A stretch of 64,000 nucleotides of DNA from Dactylosporangium sp. AC04546 (GTDB taxonomy: Bacteria; Actinomycetota; Actinomycetes; Mycobacteriales; Micromonosporaceae): positions 62,001 to 126,000 of the forward strand of contig NZ_JAHYSG010000001.1 in NCBI RefSeq assembly GCF_022095675.1, read 5' to 3'. Both the position numbers and the translations under genes were made by a program. Of the stretch, positions 8,504 through 15,243 are shown piece after piece. How positions within the stretch are numbered: position 1 is the first letter of the stretch; every line of letters starts with the position of its first letter. A model generated the notes under the pieces. That model was not told the DNA's origin, did not search any database, and was given only the letters and a program-made list of their open reading frames with translations.

Positions 8504-8995
8504 GTGGATTTTGCGGAGTTCGACGCGCTGGCCGAGCCGTTGCAGCGAAGGTGGGCCCAGGAGGAAGCCCAGCACGGTTTTGCGCTGATCGGTAGGCACG
8601 TCTGCACGCCTGAGGTGATCGCGCTCGTTGAGGGCCGGATGGGTGTCATCTTCCCGGACAAGTACAAGGTCTTCATGACGCGGTACGGCGGTGGCGTGTT
8701 CGGCTTCGTCGAGTTGCTCCCACTCGTCGAGCCGGACAAGCCGGCCAGGCGTGGCGATATCTGGTCAGAGAACGAGCGATGGTTCCCTGAGCGTGACTTC
8801 GTCGCCGTGGCAGAGGTGGGCACCGGCGACTACTGGGGTTTCCCGGTTACCGACGGGCGCTGTCACGACCAGGTCTGGTTCCATTTCCACGACCAGGACG
8901 ATCACAAGCCGGTGGCCGTGGACTTCCTGGAATTTATCGCCGAACAAGCGCTGAAGAGCCCCGCCGATCGGGCACTGGAACGCCGCGATCGGTGA
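8504..8995 (+). CDS. SUKH/SMI1-KNR4 family protein
   Basis: A 163-residue protein starting at GTG 8504. It carries the SUKH pattern: CTPEVIALVEGRMGVIFPDK, then YKVFMTRYGGGVFGFVELLP (the conserved LPxxYxxFL..YGGG motif, here FPDKYKVFM..YGGG), and a C-terminal strand region GTGDYWGFPVTDGRCHDQVW ending in FLEFIAEQA. SUKH proteins in bacteria are mostly immunity proteins that neutralise polymorphic toxins by direct binding. No toxin gene is adjacent. The start context GGTTCGCAC-GTG resembles that of the next gene. Confidence 0.85.
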   Translation: MDFAEFDALAEPLQRRWAQEEAQHGFALIGRHVCTPEVIALVEGRMGVIFPDKYKVFMTRYGGGVFGFVELLPLVEPDKPARRGDIWSENERWFPERDFVAVAEVGTGDYWGFPVTDGRCHDQVWFHFHDQDDHKPVAVDFLEFIAEQALKSPADRALERRDR

Positions 8996-9221
8996 ACGAG
9001 GCCCGGGTCAACCCGTGGTCTCGAAGATCGATCTTCTCGAAGGTCAGATGCACTACTTTCGGCAGATCCCACTCAACTCGGCAGAAGCGGATGCCTGGGG
9101 CACCAGCGTCGTGGACGGTCGGCGTTACGGTCCGTGTCCGACAGGCTCAAGGTAGGTGTAACCCGTCAGCTGGAGTGGTCGTGCGCGACCCCCGGCCGGG
9201 CGGTTGTGCTTGGATTCGCGC

Positions 9222-9731
9222 GTGGAGTTGACGCGTCAGTTTCCAGCCCAGGTCTACGCCCGGGCTCTCGAGTCATGGACCTGGCTGGGTGTCGGCGGGA
9301 AGGTGCCGCTCTTTACATCGCCGTTCGGCGACGTGTGCCTACGGGACGAGGCCGGTTTCTGGTGGTTGAGCCTTCTGGACGGCACGCTCGAGCTGGTCTG
9401 GCAGTCTGCCGACCAGCTCCGAGCCGAGCTGGACAGCGAGGACGGCCAGGACCTCTACCTCCTTGGCACCTTGGCATGGGCCGCAGAGCAACGCGGCATC
9501 GTTCCGACCCACGAGCAGGTGTACGCCTTCGCCGTGCCGCCGGTGCTCGGTGGTCCGATCGGTGTCGACCACATCCAAGTCATCGACTTCGTGGCGATCA
9601 TGAGCTTTACCGGTCAGCTTCACGAGCAGATCCGCGATCTGCCACAGGGCGCTCCGGTCAGTGGTTTGACCGTCAGCGACTCGGGAGCGGTGCAGCTGAA
9701 CCGGCATACCGACGGGGCCGGTGGGTCTTGA
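9222..9731 (+). CDS. T6SS immunity protein Tdi1-like (DUF1851) protein
   Basis: A protein of about 169 residues, read from GTG 9222 (a TTG at 9204 is also in frame). The sequence FTSPFGDVCLRDEAGFWWLS, TLELVWQSADQLRAEL and the late PVLGGPIGVDHIQVIDFVAI match the DUF1851 pattern, in which a GAD-like N-terminal part precedes a C-terminal immunity domain. In proteobacteria Tdi1 neutralises a type VI DNase; in actinomycetes the partner is unknown. It is the last of the small genes before the SARP locus. Family call is by eye. Confidence 0.7.
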   Translation: MELTRQFPAQVYARALESWTWLGVGGKVPLFTSPFGDVCLRDEAGFWWLSLLDGTLELVWQSADQLRAELDSEDGQDLYLLGTLAWAAEQRGIVPTHEQVYAFAVPPVLGGPIGVDHIQVIDFVAIMSFTGQLHEQIRDLPQGAPVSGLTVSDSGAVQLNRHTDGAGGS

Positions 9732-9804
9732 GTTGAGCCTCGATCCCGCCGACGTCAGCACGTCACCCCGACCGGCGCGGGAGGGCGGCGGGGAACGCTC
9801 TGCG

Positions 9805-10551
9805 TCACCTCGACTGGCGGGTCAGCAGGCAGTCCCGCAGGCGCAGCAGGTCCGCGCTCGGGTCCACGCCCAACTCGTCGGCGAGATGGCGGTGCAGTCG
9901 CCGGTACGCCGTGTATGCGTCGACCTGGCGCCCGCTGCGGTGCAGCGCGAGGATCAGCTGGCCGTGCAGCCGTTCGCGGGCCGGGAACTCGGCGCAGAGT
10001 TGCAGCAGGTCGCCGACGATCTGCTTGTGCCGGCCCGTGCGCAGCTCCAGGTCGAAGCACTCCTCGGACGCGCTGAGCTGGAGCTCGGCTAGCCACGCCG
10101 TGCTCGCGGCGACGCTCTGGCTGTCGAGGTCCTCGAGGACCGGCCCGCGCCACATCGCGAGCGCGACCCGGTAGTGGACGGTCGCCTCCTCCGCACGGCC
10201 GGCGGTGGTCGCCAGGCGGGCCGTGTTGACCCGTTCGACGAAGACGCGGGCATCGAGCTCGTCGTGGCCGATGCTGAGCTGGTATCCGCCCGGGCGGGTC
10301 TCGAGGATCTCCGGCCGCGCGCCGGCGCGCAGAAATCGGCGACGCAGCCCGGCGACGCAGTTCTGCACCTGCTTGCGTGCCGTGGCTGGAGGGTTGGCGT
10401 CCCATACCGCGCCGACGAGGCGGTCGAGGGAGCTGCGGCCCCCGGCGGCGAGGAGCAGTGCAGCGAGAATCTTGCGTTCCCTGGTGCCTGGCACGTTGAT
10501 GCGCCGACCCGAGGCGGAGACCTCGAGCGGGCCGAGGATGGCGAATTTCAC
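9805..10551 (-). CDS. SARP-family transcriptional activator (DNA-binding plus BTAD)
   Basis: A 248-residue protein from GTG 10551, chosen because GGAGGAGAAGG lies just upstream. Residues about 1-90 are an OmpR-like winged helix (VKFAILGPLEVSASGRRINV, then RLVGAVWDANPPATARKQVQ) and residues 95-245 form the bacterial transcriptional activation domain ending YRRLHRHLADELGVDPSADL. It is the short SARP form without an ATPase domain. SARPs activate antibiotic and peptide clusters by binding heptameric direct repeats; such repeats are present in the promoter of the divergent gene at 10747. It is therefore the likely activator of the disulfide-peptide operon. Confidence 0.93.
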   Translation of the reverse strand: MKFAILGPLEVSASGRRINVPGTRERKILAALLLAAGGRSSLDRLVGAVWDANPPATARKQVQNCVAGLRRRFLRAGARPEILETRPGGYQLSIGHDELDARVFVERVNTARLATTAGRAEEATVHYRVALAMWRGPVLEDLDSQSVAASTAWLAELQLSASEECFDLELRTGRHKQIVGDLLQLCAEFPARERLHGQLILALHRSGRQVDAYTAYRRLHRHLADELGVDPSADLLRLRDCLLTRQSR

Positions 10552-10673
10552 GAACCTTCTCCTCCGGCCACGGAGGCGCCGATCGAGCCCCCGCTCGACC
10601 CCCGTGACACCCTCAATCATCGATCGTGCTGGATCACGGCCGGGACGTCAACGTTCCGCGGCGAGGAGAAGAC

Positions 10674-10716
10674 GATGACAGTGTGATGACAACGTGGTGA
10701 CGCTTCGATTCATGAT
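10674..10716 (+). promoter_or_regulatory. SARP-type promoter: three heptamer direct repeats and a -10 box
   Basis: Three heptamers lie head to tail with 4-bp spacers, giving an exact 11-bp period: GATGACA (10674-10680), GATGACA (10685-10691) and GGTGACG (10696-10702). Exactly 8 bp further is a -10-like CATGAT (10711-10716). This is the established SARP promoter design, in which the activator occupies one helix face next to RNA polymerase. The ribosome binding site GGAAGG (10733-10738) and the ATG at 10747 follow at suitable distances. Confidence 0.75.
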
Positions 10717-10746
10717 GGTCACCACACCTGCCGGAAGGGCCGACCT

Positions 10747-11298
10747 ATGGCGTTGTCGTCGCACGAAGTCCTGCTCCTGGCCGTCAACAGTGTGGTCGCG
10801 GCCAGCCTGGTGCACGCGGGGCTGAGCAAGCTCGCCGTGCCTGGGCCGCTGCGGCAGGCGCTCGCCGAGCTGCGGGTCCCGGCGCCGGCCACGACGGTGA
10901 CCGCAGTCCGAGCGTACGCCGTCGCCGAGTGCCTCGCAGGGTTGGCGCTCCTCGCCGACCCCACCCGGGCGGCCGGCGGTGTGCTCGTCGCGATCGTGGG
11001 CCTCGCGGTCGCCGCACTCGGTGTCCTCGGGACCGTCCGCGGCAGCGTCACCCCGTGCGGCTGCTTCGGCAACCGTGACAGCCGGCCGCTCGGGCTCACG
11101 AACGTCGCGATCGGCCTCGGGTTCGCCGTCGCCGGCGCGCTGAGCCTGGCCGGCGGCGCGGCGGGCCTGACGCCCGGGGCCCCCGTCGGCGCGCCCGCCC
11201 TGCTCGGCGGCGCGGGCGCGATGCTCCTGCTCTGCCTGTACGTCAGCCGCGGCTGGGCCCGGCCGCTCATCCGTCCACGGAGGGGAACGTCACTGTGA
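10747..11298 (+). CDS. MauE/DoxX-like redox membrane protein
   Basis: A 183-residue membrane protein with four or five predicted spans (for example ASLVHAGLSKLA, GVLVAIVGLAVAALGVLGTV, GLGFAVAGALSLAGG). A CxC pair lies in the loop TPCGCFG (Cys104, Cys106), as in MauE proteins that pass reducing or oxidising equivalents to periplasmic thiol proteins during methylamine dehydrogenase maturation. First gene of an operon activated from SARP repeats; its TGA overlaps the GTG of the next gene. No methylamine dehydrogenase subunits are encoded nearby, so the client is probably the Cys-rich protein at 11840. Family is well supported; the client is inference. Confidence 0.85.
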   Translation: MALSSHEVLLLAVNSVVAASLVHAGLSKLAVPGPLRQALAELRVPAPATTVTAVRAYAVAECLAGLALLADPTRAAGGVLVAIVGLAVAALGVLGTVRGSVTPCGCFGNRDSRPLGLTNVAIGLGFAVAGALSLAGGAAGLTPGAPVGAPALLGGAGAMLLLCLYVSRGWARPLIRPRRGTSL

Positions 11299-11843
11299 TC
11301 CTGTTCCTGAGCATCGTCGTGTTCCTGCTCGCGGCCGCCGTCGTCGTGGTGTTCGCGATGCTCGGCGAGCTGGCGTCCCGGGTGCCGGCGCCGGACGACG
11401 ACGGCCGTCGCCGCATCGAGTCGATCGACACCGCCAATACCGGGCACCGCCCCTCGTACTGGCCGGCCGGTCTTACCCACGTGGCCGACCAGGAGTACGC
11501 GCTCGTGTTGGTGCTCAGCTCGACCTGCTCCAGCTGCGAGACGATCGCCGGCCAGGTGAGCAAGATGCTCGACCGCGGACCGGCGAACCTCGCCGTGATC
11601 GTCGCCTGCCCCGCCCGGGAGCGTGGCGAGCACTTCGCCGCTGTGCACGGCATCGATCGCCACGACGCTTTGTTCATCGACGAGGACGGCGTGTGGGTGA
11701 AGGGCGAGTTCGCCGTCGACACGAGCCCCGCAGCGCTGCTGTTCCGCAACGGGACCCTGCAGTCGGCGCTGTTGTTCTGGGATCTGCCCGCCGTGCTGAA
11801 CGCGGTGGGTTCGTTGAGTACCGCCGATCGGGAGGTGGCATGA
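11295..11843 (+). CDS. Membrane-anchored thioredoxin-like protein (MauD/TlpA-like)
   Basis: A 182-residue protein with one N-terminal signal-anchor (LFLSIVVFLLAAAVVVVFAM) and an extracytoplasmic thioredoxin-like domain. The redox motif is CSSC (Cys78, Cys81) in LVLVLSSTCSSCETIAG; the following strand NLAVIVACPAR and the late VDTSPAALLF (a TSP-type cis-proline position) fit the fold. It should catalyse disulfide formation or isomerisation outside the membrane, working with the MauE-like protein. The GTG start overlaps the upstream stop (GTGA), and its own stop overlaps the ATG of the next gene (ATGA): three translationally coupled genes. Confidence 0.82.
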   Translation: MILFLSIVVFLLAAAVVVVFAMLGELASRVPAPDDDGRRRIESIDTANTGHRPSYWPAGLTHVADQEYALVLVLSSTCSSCETIAGQVSKMLDRGPANLAVIVACPARERGEHFAAVHGIDRHDALFIDEDGVWVKGEFAVDTSPAALLFRNGTLQSALLFWDLPAVLNAVGSLSTADREVA

Positions 11844-12160
11844 AACAGACCGTCATGAAGATGCGGACCGGACGCCGCAAGGTGCTCGCGGGCGTTGGGG
11901 CCAGCGGGCTCGCGGCCGCTGCCGCGGTCTTCGGCAGCAGTACGCCGGCGCACGCGGCGAACTGGGCGTGCTGCACGCTCGTGTTCGTCCCGCCGAACGT
12001 CTCGTACTCGAGCTGCACCGCCGGGGCGCACTACGTGTGGCAGTGCACGTTCGGCACGGTCGGTCCGGTGTACCGGTACAACTGCTGCGAGAAGAAGAAC
12101 TCGAGCGGCACGATCATCGGATCGGCCACGAAGTACACCTGTATCTCCAACTGCGGGTGA
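11840..12160 (+). CDS. Tat-exported small protein with eight cysteines
   Basis: A 106-residue precursor from ATG 11840 (GGAGG 5 bases upstream). Residues 1-39 form a twin-arginine signal (TGRRKVLAGVG, then an Ala-rich hydrophobic stretch) with a likely cleavage site AHA-A after residue 39. The 67-residue mature part has eight cysteines: 44, 45, 59, 69, 82, 83, 101 and 105, including two CC pairs, enough for four disulfides. It follows a MauE-like and a CSSC thioredoxin-like gene with an ATGA overlap. In this it echoes the disulfide-rich light chain of methylamine dehydrogenase, but it is shorter and I see no convincing homology. Probably an exported, disulfide-stabilised peptide of unknown activity. 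Confidence 0.8.
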   Translation: MKQTVMKMRTGRRKVLAGVGASGLAAAAAVFGSSTPAHAANWACCTLVFVPPNVSYSSCTAGAHYVWQCTFGTVGPVYRYNCCEKKNSSGTIIGSATKYTCISNCG

Positions 12161-12163
12161 CCT

Positions 12164-12226
12164 GTGAGCACTGCGGTCATAGCGTTCGCGCTGCTCGGCG
12201 CGATCCTGCAGATGCAGAGTCCTTGA
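12164..12226 (+). CDS. Possible 20-residue hydrophobic peptide
   Basis: GTG 12164 to TGA 12226 encodes a short peptide with the hydrophobic core AVIAFALLGAILQMQ. It lies 3 nt after the stop of the Cys-rich protein, and its stop region (TGAGG) forms the ribosome binding site for the next gene. It has no strong ribosome binding site of its own. It may be a leader that couples translation or a small membrane peptide; it may equally be chance. Confidence 0.3.
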   Translation: MSTAVIAFALLGAILQMQSP

Positions 12227-12235
12227 GGCACGTCG

Positions 12236-12814
12236 ATGGCCGGGGTCGCCGGCCCGATGTTGCGGCATGACCGGGCCGGTGCGGTCCGCTTCATGCTGGG
12301 CCTGCTCGTCGGTGGGCTCGTCGGCTCGCTCGTGCTGGCGGTCCCGGTGTACCTGCTCGGCAGGCTCTTCGAGGAACTGCTGTCCGGACCGGTGCGCGCG
12401 GTGGTCTTCGTCGTGGTCGTCCTGACGTTCGGAGTGGTGGATCTGACGTTGCGGACACCGCACGTACAGCGACAGGTGCCGCAGTCGCTCGTGCGGACCA
12501 TGCCGCCCGGCGTGCTCGGGCTGGTGTGGGGCGTCGACCTCGCGATGCTGTTCACGACGCAGAAGACGACCTCGTTCGTCTGGGTCGCCCTCGCCGGTCT
12601 CGTCCTGGTGGCCCCGGGTCTCGCGCCCGTGGTCCTGGTCCTGGCGTGGACGGCGGCGTGGCTCGCGATGGCGTACCTGACGATCCGTAGACCGACCCTG
12701 TCCTCGATCGGTGAGGAGCGACTGCCATGGGAGAAGCTGGTCAGCATCATCCGACGGGTGTCCGGCACCGCACTGATCGGCGCGGCGCTGGTGAGCGGCT
12801 GGCTGATGATCTGA
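12236..12814 (+). CDS. Integral membrane protein of the SARP-controlled operon
   Basis: A 192-residue polytopic membrane protein with four or five spans (MLGLLVGGLVGSLVLAVPVY, VRAVVFVVVVLTFGVVDLTL, WVALAGLVLVAPGLAPVVLV, then a C-terminal VSGTALIGAALVSGWLMI). The ATG at 12236 has GAGG 7 bases upstream. No cysteine pair or known transporter motif is evident and no family is recognised. Position in the operon suggests a part in export, processing or self-protection linked to the Cys-rich protein. Confidence 0.7.
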   Translation: MAGVAGPMLRHDRAGAVRFMLGLLVGGLVGSLVLAVPVYLLGRLFEELLSGPVRAVVFVVVVLTFGVVDLTLRTPHVQRQVPQSLVRTMPPGVLGLVWGVDLAMLFTTQKTTSFVWVALAGLVLVAPGLAPVVLVLAWTAAWLAMAYLTIRRPTLSSIGEERLPWEKLVSIIRRVSGTALIGAALVSGWLMI

Positions 12815-12825
12815 CGGCCGGCCGT

Positions 12826-13206
12826 GTGCTGCATGCCGAACCGGACAGCGGACAGGTGGTCATCACCCGCTTCGAGTGTCCAAACCTCGCCGTTCTGGCG
12901 TACCTGCTGGTGCTGCACGTTCGCATCAAGCGGGCCGTCCACCGCCACGCGCCGGCGCTCATCGCCGCGCGCGTGGTCGTGCAGTGGCGGCGGCGCACCA
13001 TGCTCAGCATCTCGCTCTGGCCGGACCTGGACAGCATCTTCGCGATGGGTTCGGTCCGGCGGCACGTCATCGGCTCACGGGTCCCGGGCCGGCTCGGCGT
13101 ACGCACCAGCAGCGGGATCTTCACGTTCACCGGCGACTGGCGGAGGGTCATGTTCGGCTCGCCGAGCGCCCCGCACGATCCGCTGCAGCCGTTGAATCCG
13201 ACCTGA
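12826..13206 (+). CDS. Small soluble protein, unknown, possibly dimeric alpha/beta-barrel-like
   Basis: About 126 residues from GTG 12826, 11 nt after the membrane protein stop; the start is uncertain because no good ribosome binding site is visible. The protein is basic in the middle (HVRIKRAVHRHAPALIAARV) and has a patterned end (RRTMLSISLWPDLDSIFAMG, then HVIGSRVPGRLGVRTSSGIF). The LSISLWPDLDSIFAM stretch recalls antibiotic-biosynthesis-monooxygenase-like folds, in which a SLW strand precedes a helix, but this is weak. It belongs to the operon by spacing and orientation. Confidence 0.55.
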   Translation: MLHAEPDSGQVVITRFECPNLAVLAYLLVLHVRIKRAVHRHAPALIAARVVVQWRRRTMLSISLWPDLDSIFAMGSVRRHVIGSRVPGRLGVRTSSGIFTFTGDWRRVMFGSPSAPHDPLQPLNPT

Positions 13207-13228
13207 AAGCCTGCTCGGAAGGAGCGTC

Positions 13229-13507
13229 ATGGCAATACCCACCGATCGCGGCCACGTGATCCTCACGAAGGACGCCGCCGGCGCGACCACCGTCATGGTG
13301 GGCACGTCGCTGACGGACGGCGCCGTGCAGAACGTCTACGCCAGCCACGTCGGCGTCGGCAACCTCAAGGTGCACCCTGGCGTGCGCCTCGCCGCCGGCA
13401 AGCACGGCCAGCACAGCCTTGACGTGGTCGAGGTGTTCGTCGGTTCGGACGACAGCGTGCACATCCGGCGTACCGAGGCGAGCGACGACCTGCGCGCCAA
13501 CGGCTGA
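13229..13507 (+). CDS. Small hypothetical protein, last gene of the SARP operon
   Basis: A 92-residue soluble protein with a strong ribosome binding site (GGAAGGAG) before ATG 13229. It is beta-rich and polar (GHVILTKDAAGATTVMVGTS, then VEVFVGSDDSVHIRRTEASD), with no cysteine, signal peptide or membrane span. No family recognised. It is followed 40 bp later by a strong bidirectional terminator, which marks the end of the operon. Confidence 0.6.
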   Translation: MAIPTDRGHVILTKDAAGATTVMVGTSLTDGAVQNVYASHVGVGNLKVHPGVRLAAGKHGQHSLDVVEVFVGSDDSVHIRRTEASDDLRANG

Positions 13508-13547
13508 CCGGCACGGTGCCGCAACGTCGCGGCACCACGCCGATGAT

Positions 13548-13591
13548 GCGGGGTCCCCTGTTCCGCGGTTCGCGACAAGAGGGGACCCCGC
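13548..13591. terminator. Bidirectional terminator between convergent operons
   Basis: A perfect 12-bp stem, GCGGGGTCCCCT (13548-13559) and AGGGGACCCCGC (13580-13591), encloses a 20-nt loop. It lies between the convergent stops at 13507 and 13593, so it can end both the SARP-controlled operon and the sigma factor operon. The right arm ends one base before the sigma factor stop codon. Confidence 0.8.
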
Positions 13592-13592
13592 T

Positions 13593-14798
13593 TCACAGGA
13601 GCCTTGCGGCCCGCGACTCCAGATAGCGTTGCTCGGGCAGGCTGAGGGTGAGCCGCGCCGCCTGTCGGTAGGACGCCCGCGCCCCGTCCAGGTCATCGGC
13701 CATCTCCAGCAGGTGGGCGCGGACCGCGGCGGTCCGGTGATGGCGGGCCAGCACCGGATCCCCGGCCAGCTCGTCCATGGCGGCGAGTCCGGCGGCCGGG
13801 CCGTCGACCATGGCAAGGGCTACGACCCGGTTCAGGGTGACCATCGGGCTGGGCGCGAGCGCGTCCAGCATTTCGTACAGGATCAGGATCTGCGGCCAGT
13901 CGGTGTCCTCGGGCCGCGCCGCCTCGTCGTGCACCGCCGCGATCGCGGCCTGCAGTTGAAAGGGCCCGATCGGGGCCCGCGACAGGGTACGCGTGAGGAT
14001 CGCCACGCCCTCGGTGATCGCTGCCGCGTCCCACCGTCCGCGGTCCTGCTCGGCGAGCGGGATCAGCGCCCCGCCCGGCCCGGTACGCGCGGGCCGGCGT
14101 GCGTCGGTCAGCAGCATCAACGCCAGCAGCCCGGCCACCTCGCCGTCCTCCGGCAACCACCGGTGCAGCTGACGGGTCAGCCGGATCGCCTCCCGGGTCA
14201 GTTCCACCCGGTGCAGCTGCTCGCCGGAGCTCGCGGTGTAGCCCTCGTTGAAGATCAGGTACAGCACGTGGCGCACCGCGCCGAGACGTTCGCCGAGCTC
14301 GCCCGGCGCGGGCATCTCGAACCGCGTGCCGGTGTCGCCGATCCGCTGCTTGGCCCGGCTGATCCGCTGGCCCACCGTAGCCTCCGGCAGCAGCAGGGCC
14401 CGGGCGATCTCCGCGGTGGTGAGCCCGCCGACCGCCCGGATGGTGAGGGTGACCCGCGCCGGCACCGTGAGCGCGGGGTGACAGCAGAGCAGCAGCAGGG
14501 CGAGCTCGTCGTCGCCGCGGACCTCAGGTGTCGGCTCCTGCGATACCGCCTCCTCGCGCCGCCGCCGGGCGGTCTCGTTGCGCAGCAGTTCCACCCGGCG
14601 GCGAGCGGCGACGGTGATCAGCCAGTTCCGCGGCTGCGCGGGGACGCCGGTCTCGGGCCACTGCCGGACGGCCGCCAGCAGTGCCTCCTGGACCGCGTCC
14701 TCGCACGCCTCGAAGTCGCCGTAGCGGCGCACCACCGCGGCCAGGACCTGCGGGGCCAGCTCGCGCAGCAGGTCCGGCAGGCCGTTCAGAACTCCCAT
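13593..14798 (-). CDS. RNA polymerase sigma factor, ECF42 group (DUF6596 C-terminal domain)
   Basis: A 401-residue protein. Region 2 (LAAVVRRYGDFEACEDAVQE, then NWLITVAARRRVELLRNE) and region 4 (GGLTTAEIARALLLPEATVG) are followed by a long C-terminal extension of about 220 residues (LYLIFNEGYTASSG, then ITEGVAILTRTLSRAPIGPF, LILYEMLDALAPSPMVTLNR) that defines the ECF42 group. These factors lack a classical anti-sigma factor and are encoded beside DGPF/YCII proteins; here the DGPF gene overlaps it by 13 nt upstream. The operon is driven by a TGTCGA-N18-CGAC promoter that this sigma should itself recognise. Physiological signal unknown. Confidence 0.93.
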   Translation of the reverse strand: MGVLNGLPDLLRELAPQVLAAVVRRYGDFEACEDAVQEALLAAVRQWPETGVPAQPRNWLITVAARRRVELLRNETARRRREEAVSQEPTPEVRGDDELALLLLCCHPALTVPARVTLTIRAVGGLTTAEIARALLLPEATVGQRISRAKQRIGDTGTRFEMPAPGELGERLGAVRHVLYLIFNEGYTASSGEQLHRVELTREAIRLTRQLHRWLPEDGEVAGLLALMLLTDARRPARTGPGGALIPLAEQDRGRWDAAAITEGVAILTRTLSRAPIGPFQLQAAIAAVHDEAARPEDTDWPQILILYEMLDALAPSPMVTLNRVVALAMVDGPAAGLAAMDELAGDPVLARHHRTAAVRAHLLEMADDLDGARASYRQAARLTLSLPEQRYLESRAARLL

Positions 14799-15157
14799 GT
14801 GCTCATGTCCAGGACCGGCCGCACCTCAACTCTGGTGTAGGCCGCGTCCGGCGCCTTCGCGGCCCAGGCGACCGCCTCGTCGAGATCCGCGACGTCGATC
14901 AGGTAGAAGCCGGCCAGATGCTCCTTGACCTCGGCGTACGGGCCGTCCGAGGTGAACGTCTTGCCATCGCGAACAGAGACCTGAGTGGCCAGCGCCGGAT
15001 CGCCCAGCCCCTCGCTGGCCACCAGCGCGCCGGCATCGCGCATCTGCTCGGTGAGCCGCAGGTGGCCGAGACCGAAGTCGGTGCGCTGCTGCTCGGTCAG
15101 CGTCTCCCAGACCGCGAGGGACTGCGGATTGGACTGGATCAGGATGACGTACTTCAT
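14786..15157 (-). CDS. YCII-related DGPF-domain protein
   Basis: A 123-residue protein from ATG 15157, chosen because GGGGAGAACTC directly precedes it. It contains the motif TSDGPYAEVKEHLAGFYLID near residues 65-85, a variant of the DGPF signature, within a ferredoxin-like YCII fold that starts MKYVILIQSNPQSLAVWETL. DGPF proteins are the conserved partners and targets of ECF42 sigma factors; their biochemical function is not settled. The 13-nt overlap with the sigma gene points to one transcript and coupled translation. Confidence 0.9.
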   Translation of the reverse strand: MKYVILIQSNPQSLAVWETLTEQQRTDFGLGHLRLTEQMRDAGALVASEGLGDPALATQVSVRDGKTFTSDGPYAEVKEHLAGFYLIDVADLDEAVAWAAKAPDAAYTRVEVRPVLDMSTWEF

Positions 15158-15181
15158 GAGTTCTCCCCTTTCACTCACCAA

Positions 15182-15216
15182 GGATGTCGAAACCGGCCGG
15201 CCCGGCTTCGACATCC
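15182..15216. promoter_or_regulatory. Palindromic bidirectional ECF42-type promoter
   Basis: Arms GGATGTCGAA (15182-15191) and TTCGACATCC (15207-15216) are perfect inverted repeats 15 bp apart. Read on either strand this gives a -35 TGTCGA, an 18-bp spacer and a -10 CGAC, which matches the bipartite motif reported for ECF42 promoters (TGTCGA and CG[A/T]C). The -35 of each promoter overlaps the -10 of the other. Rightward it would drive the SnoaL-like gene at 15244, leftward the DGPF-sigma operon from 15157. Confidence 0.7.
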
Positions 15217-15243
15217 CGGCAAAAGAGAAAGGTGGAACCCGTC

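Noticed and set aside
13419..14840. A 473-codon rightward frame opposite the sigma factor
   Set aside because: Antisense shadow of the ECF42 gene and it would read through the strong terminator at 13548.
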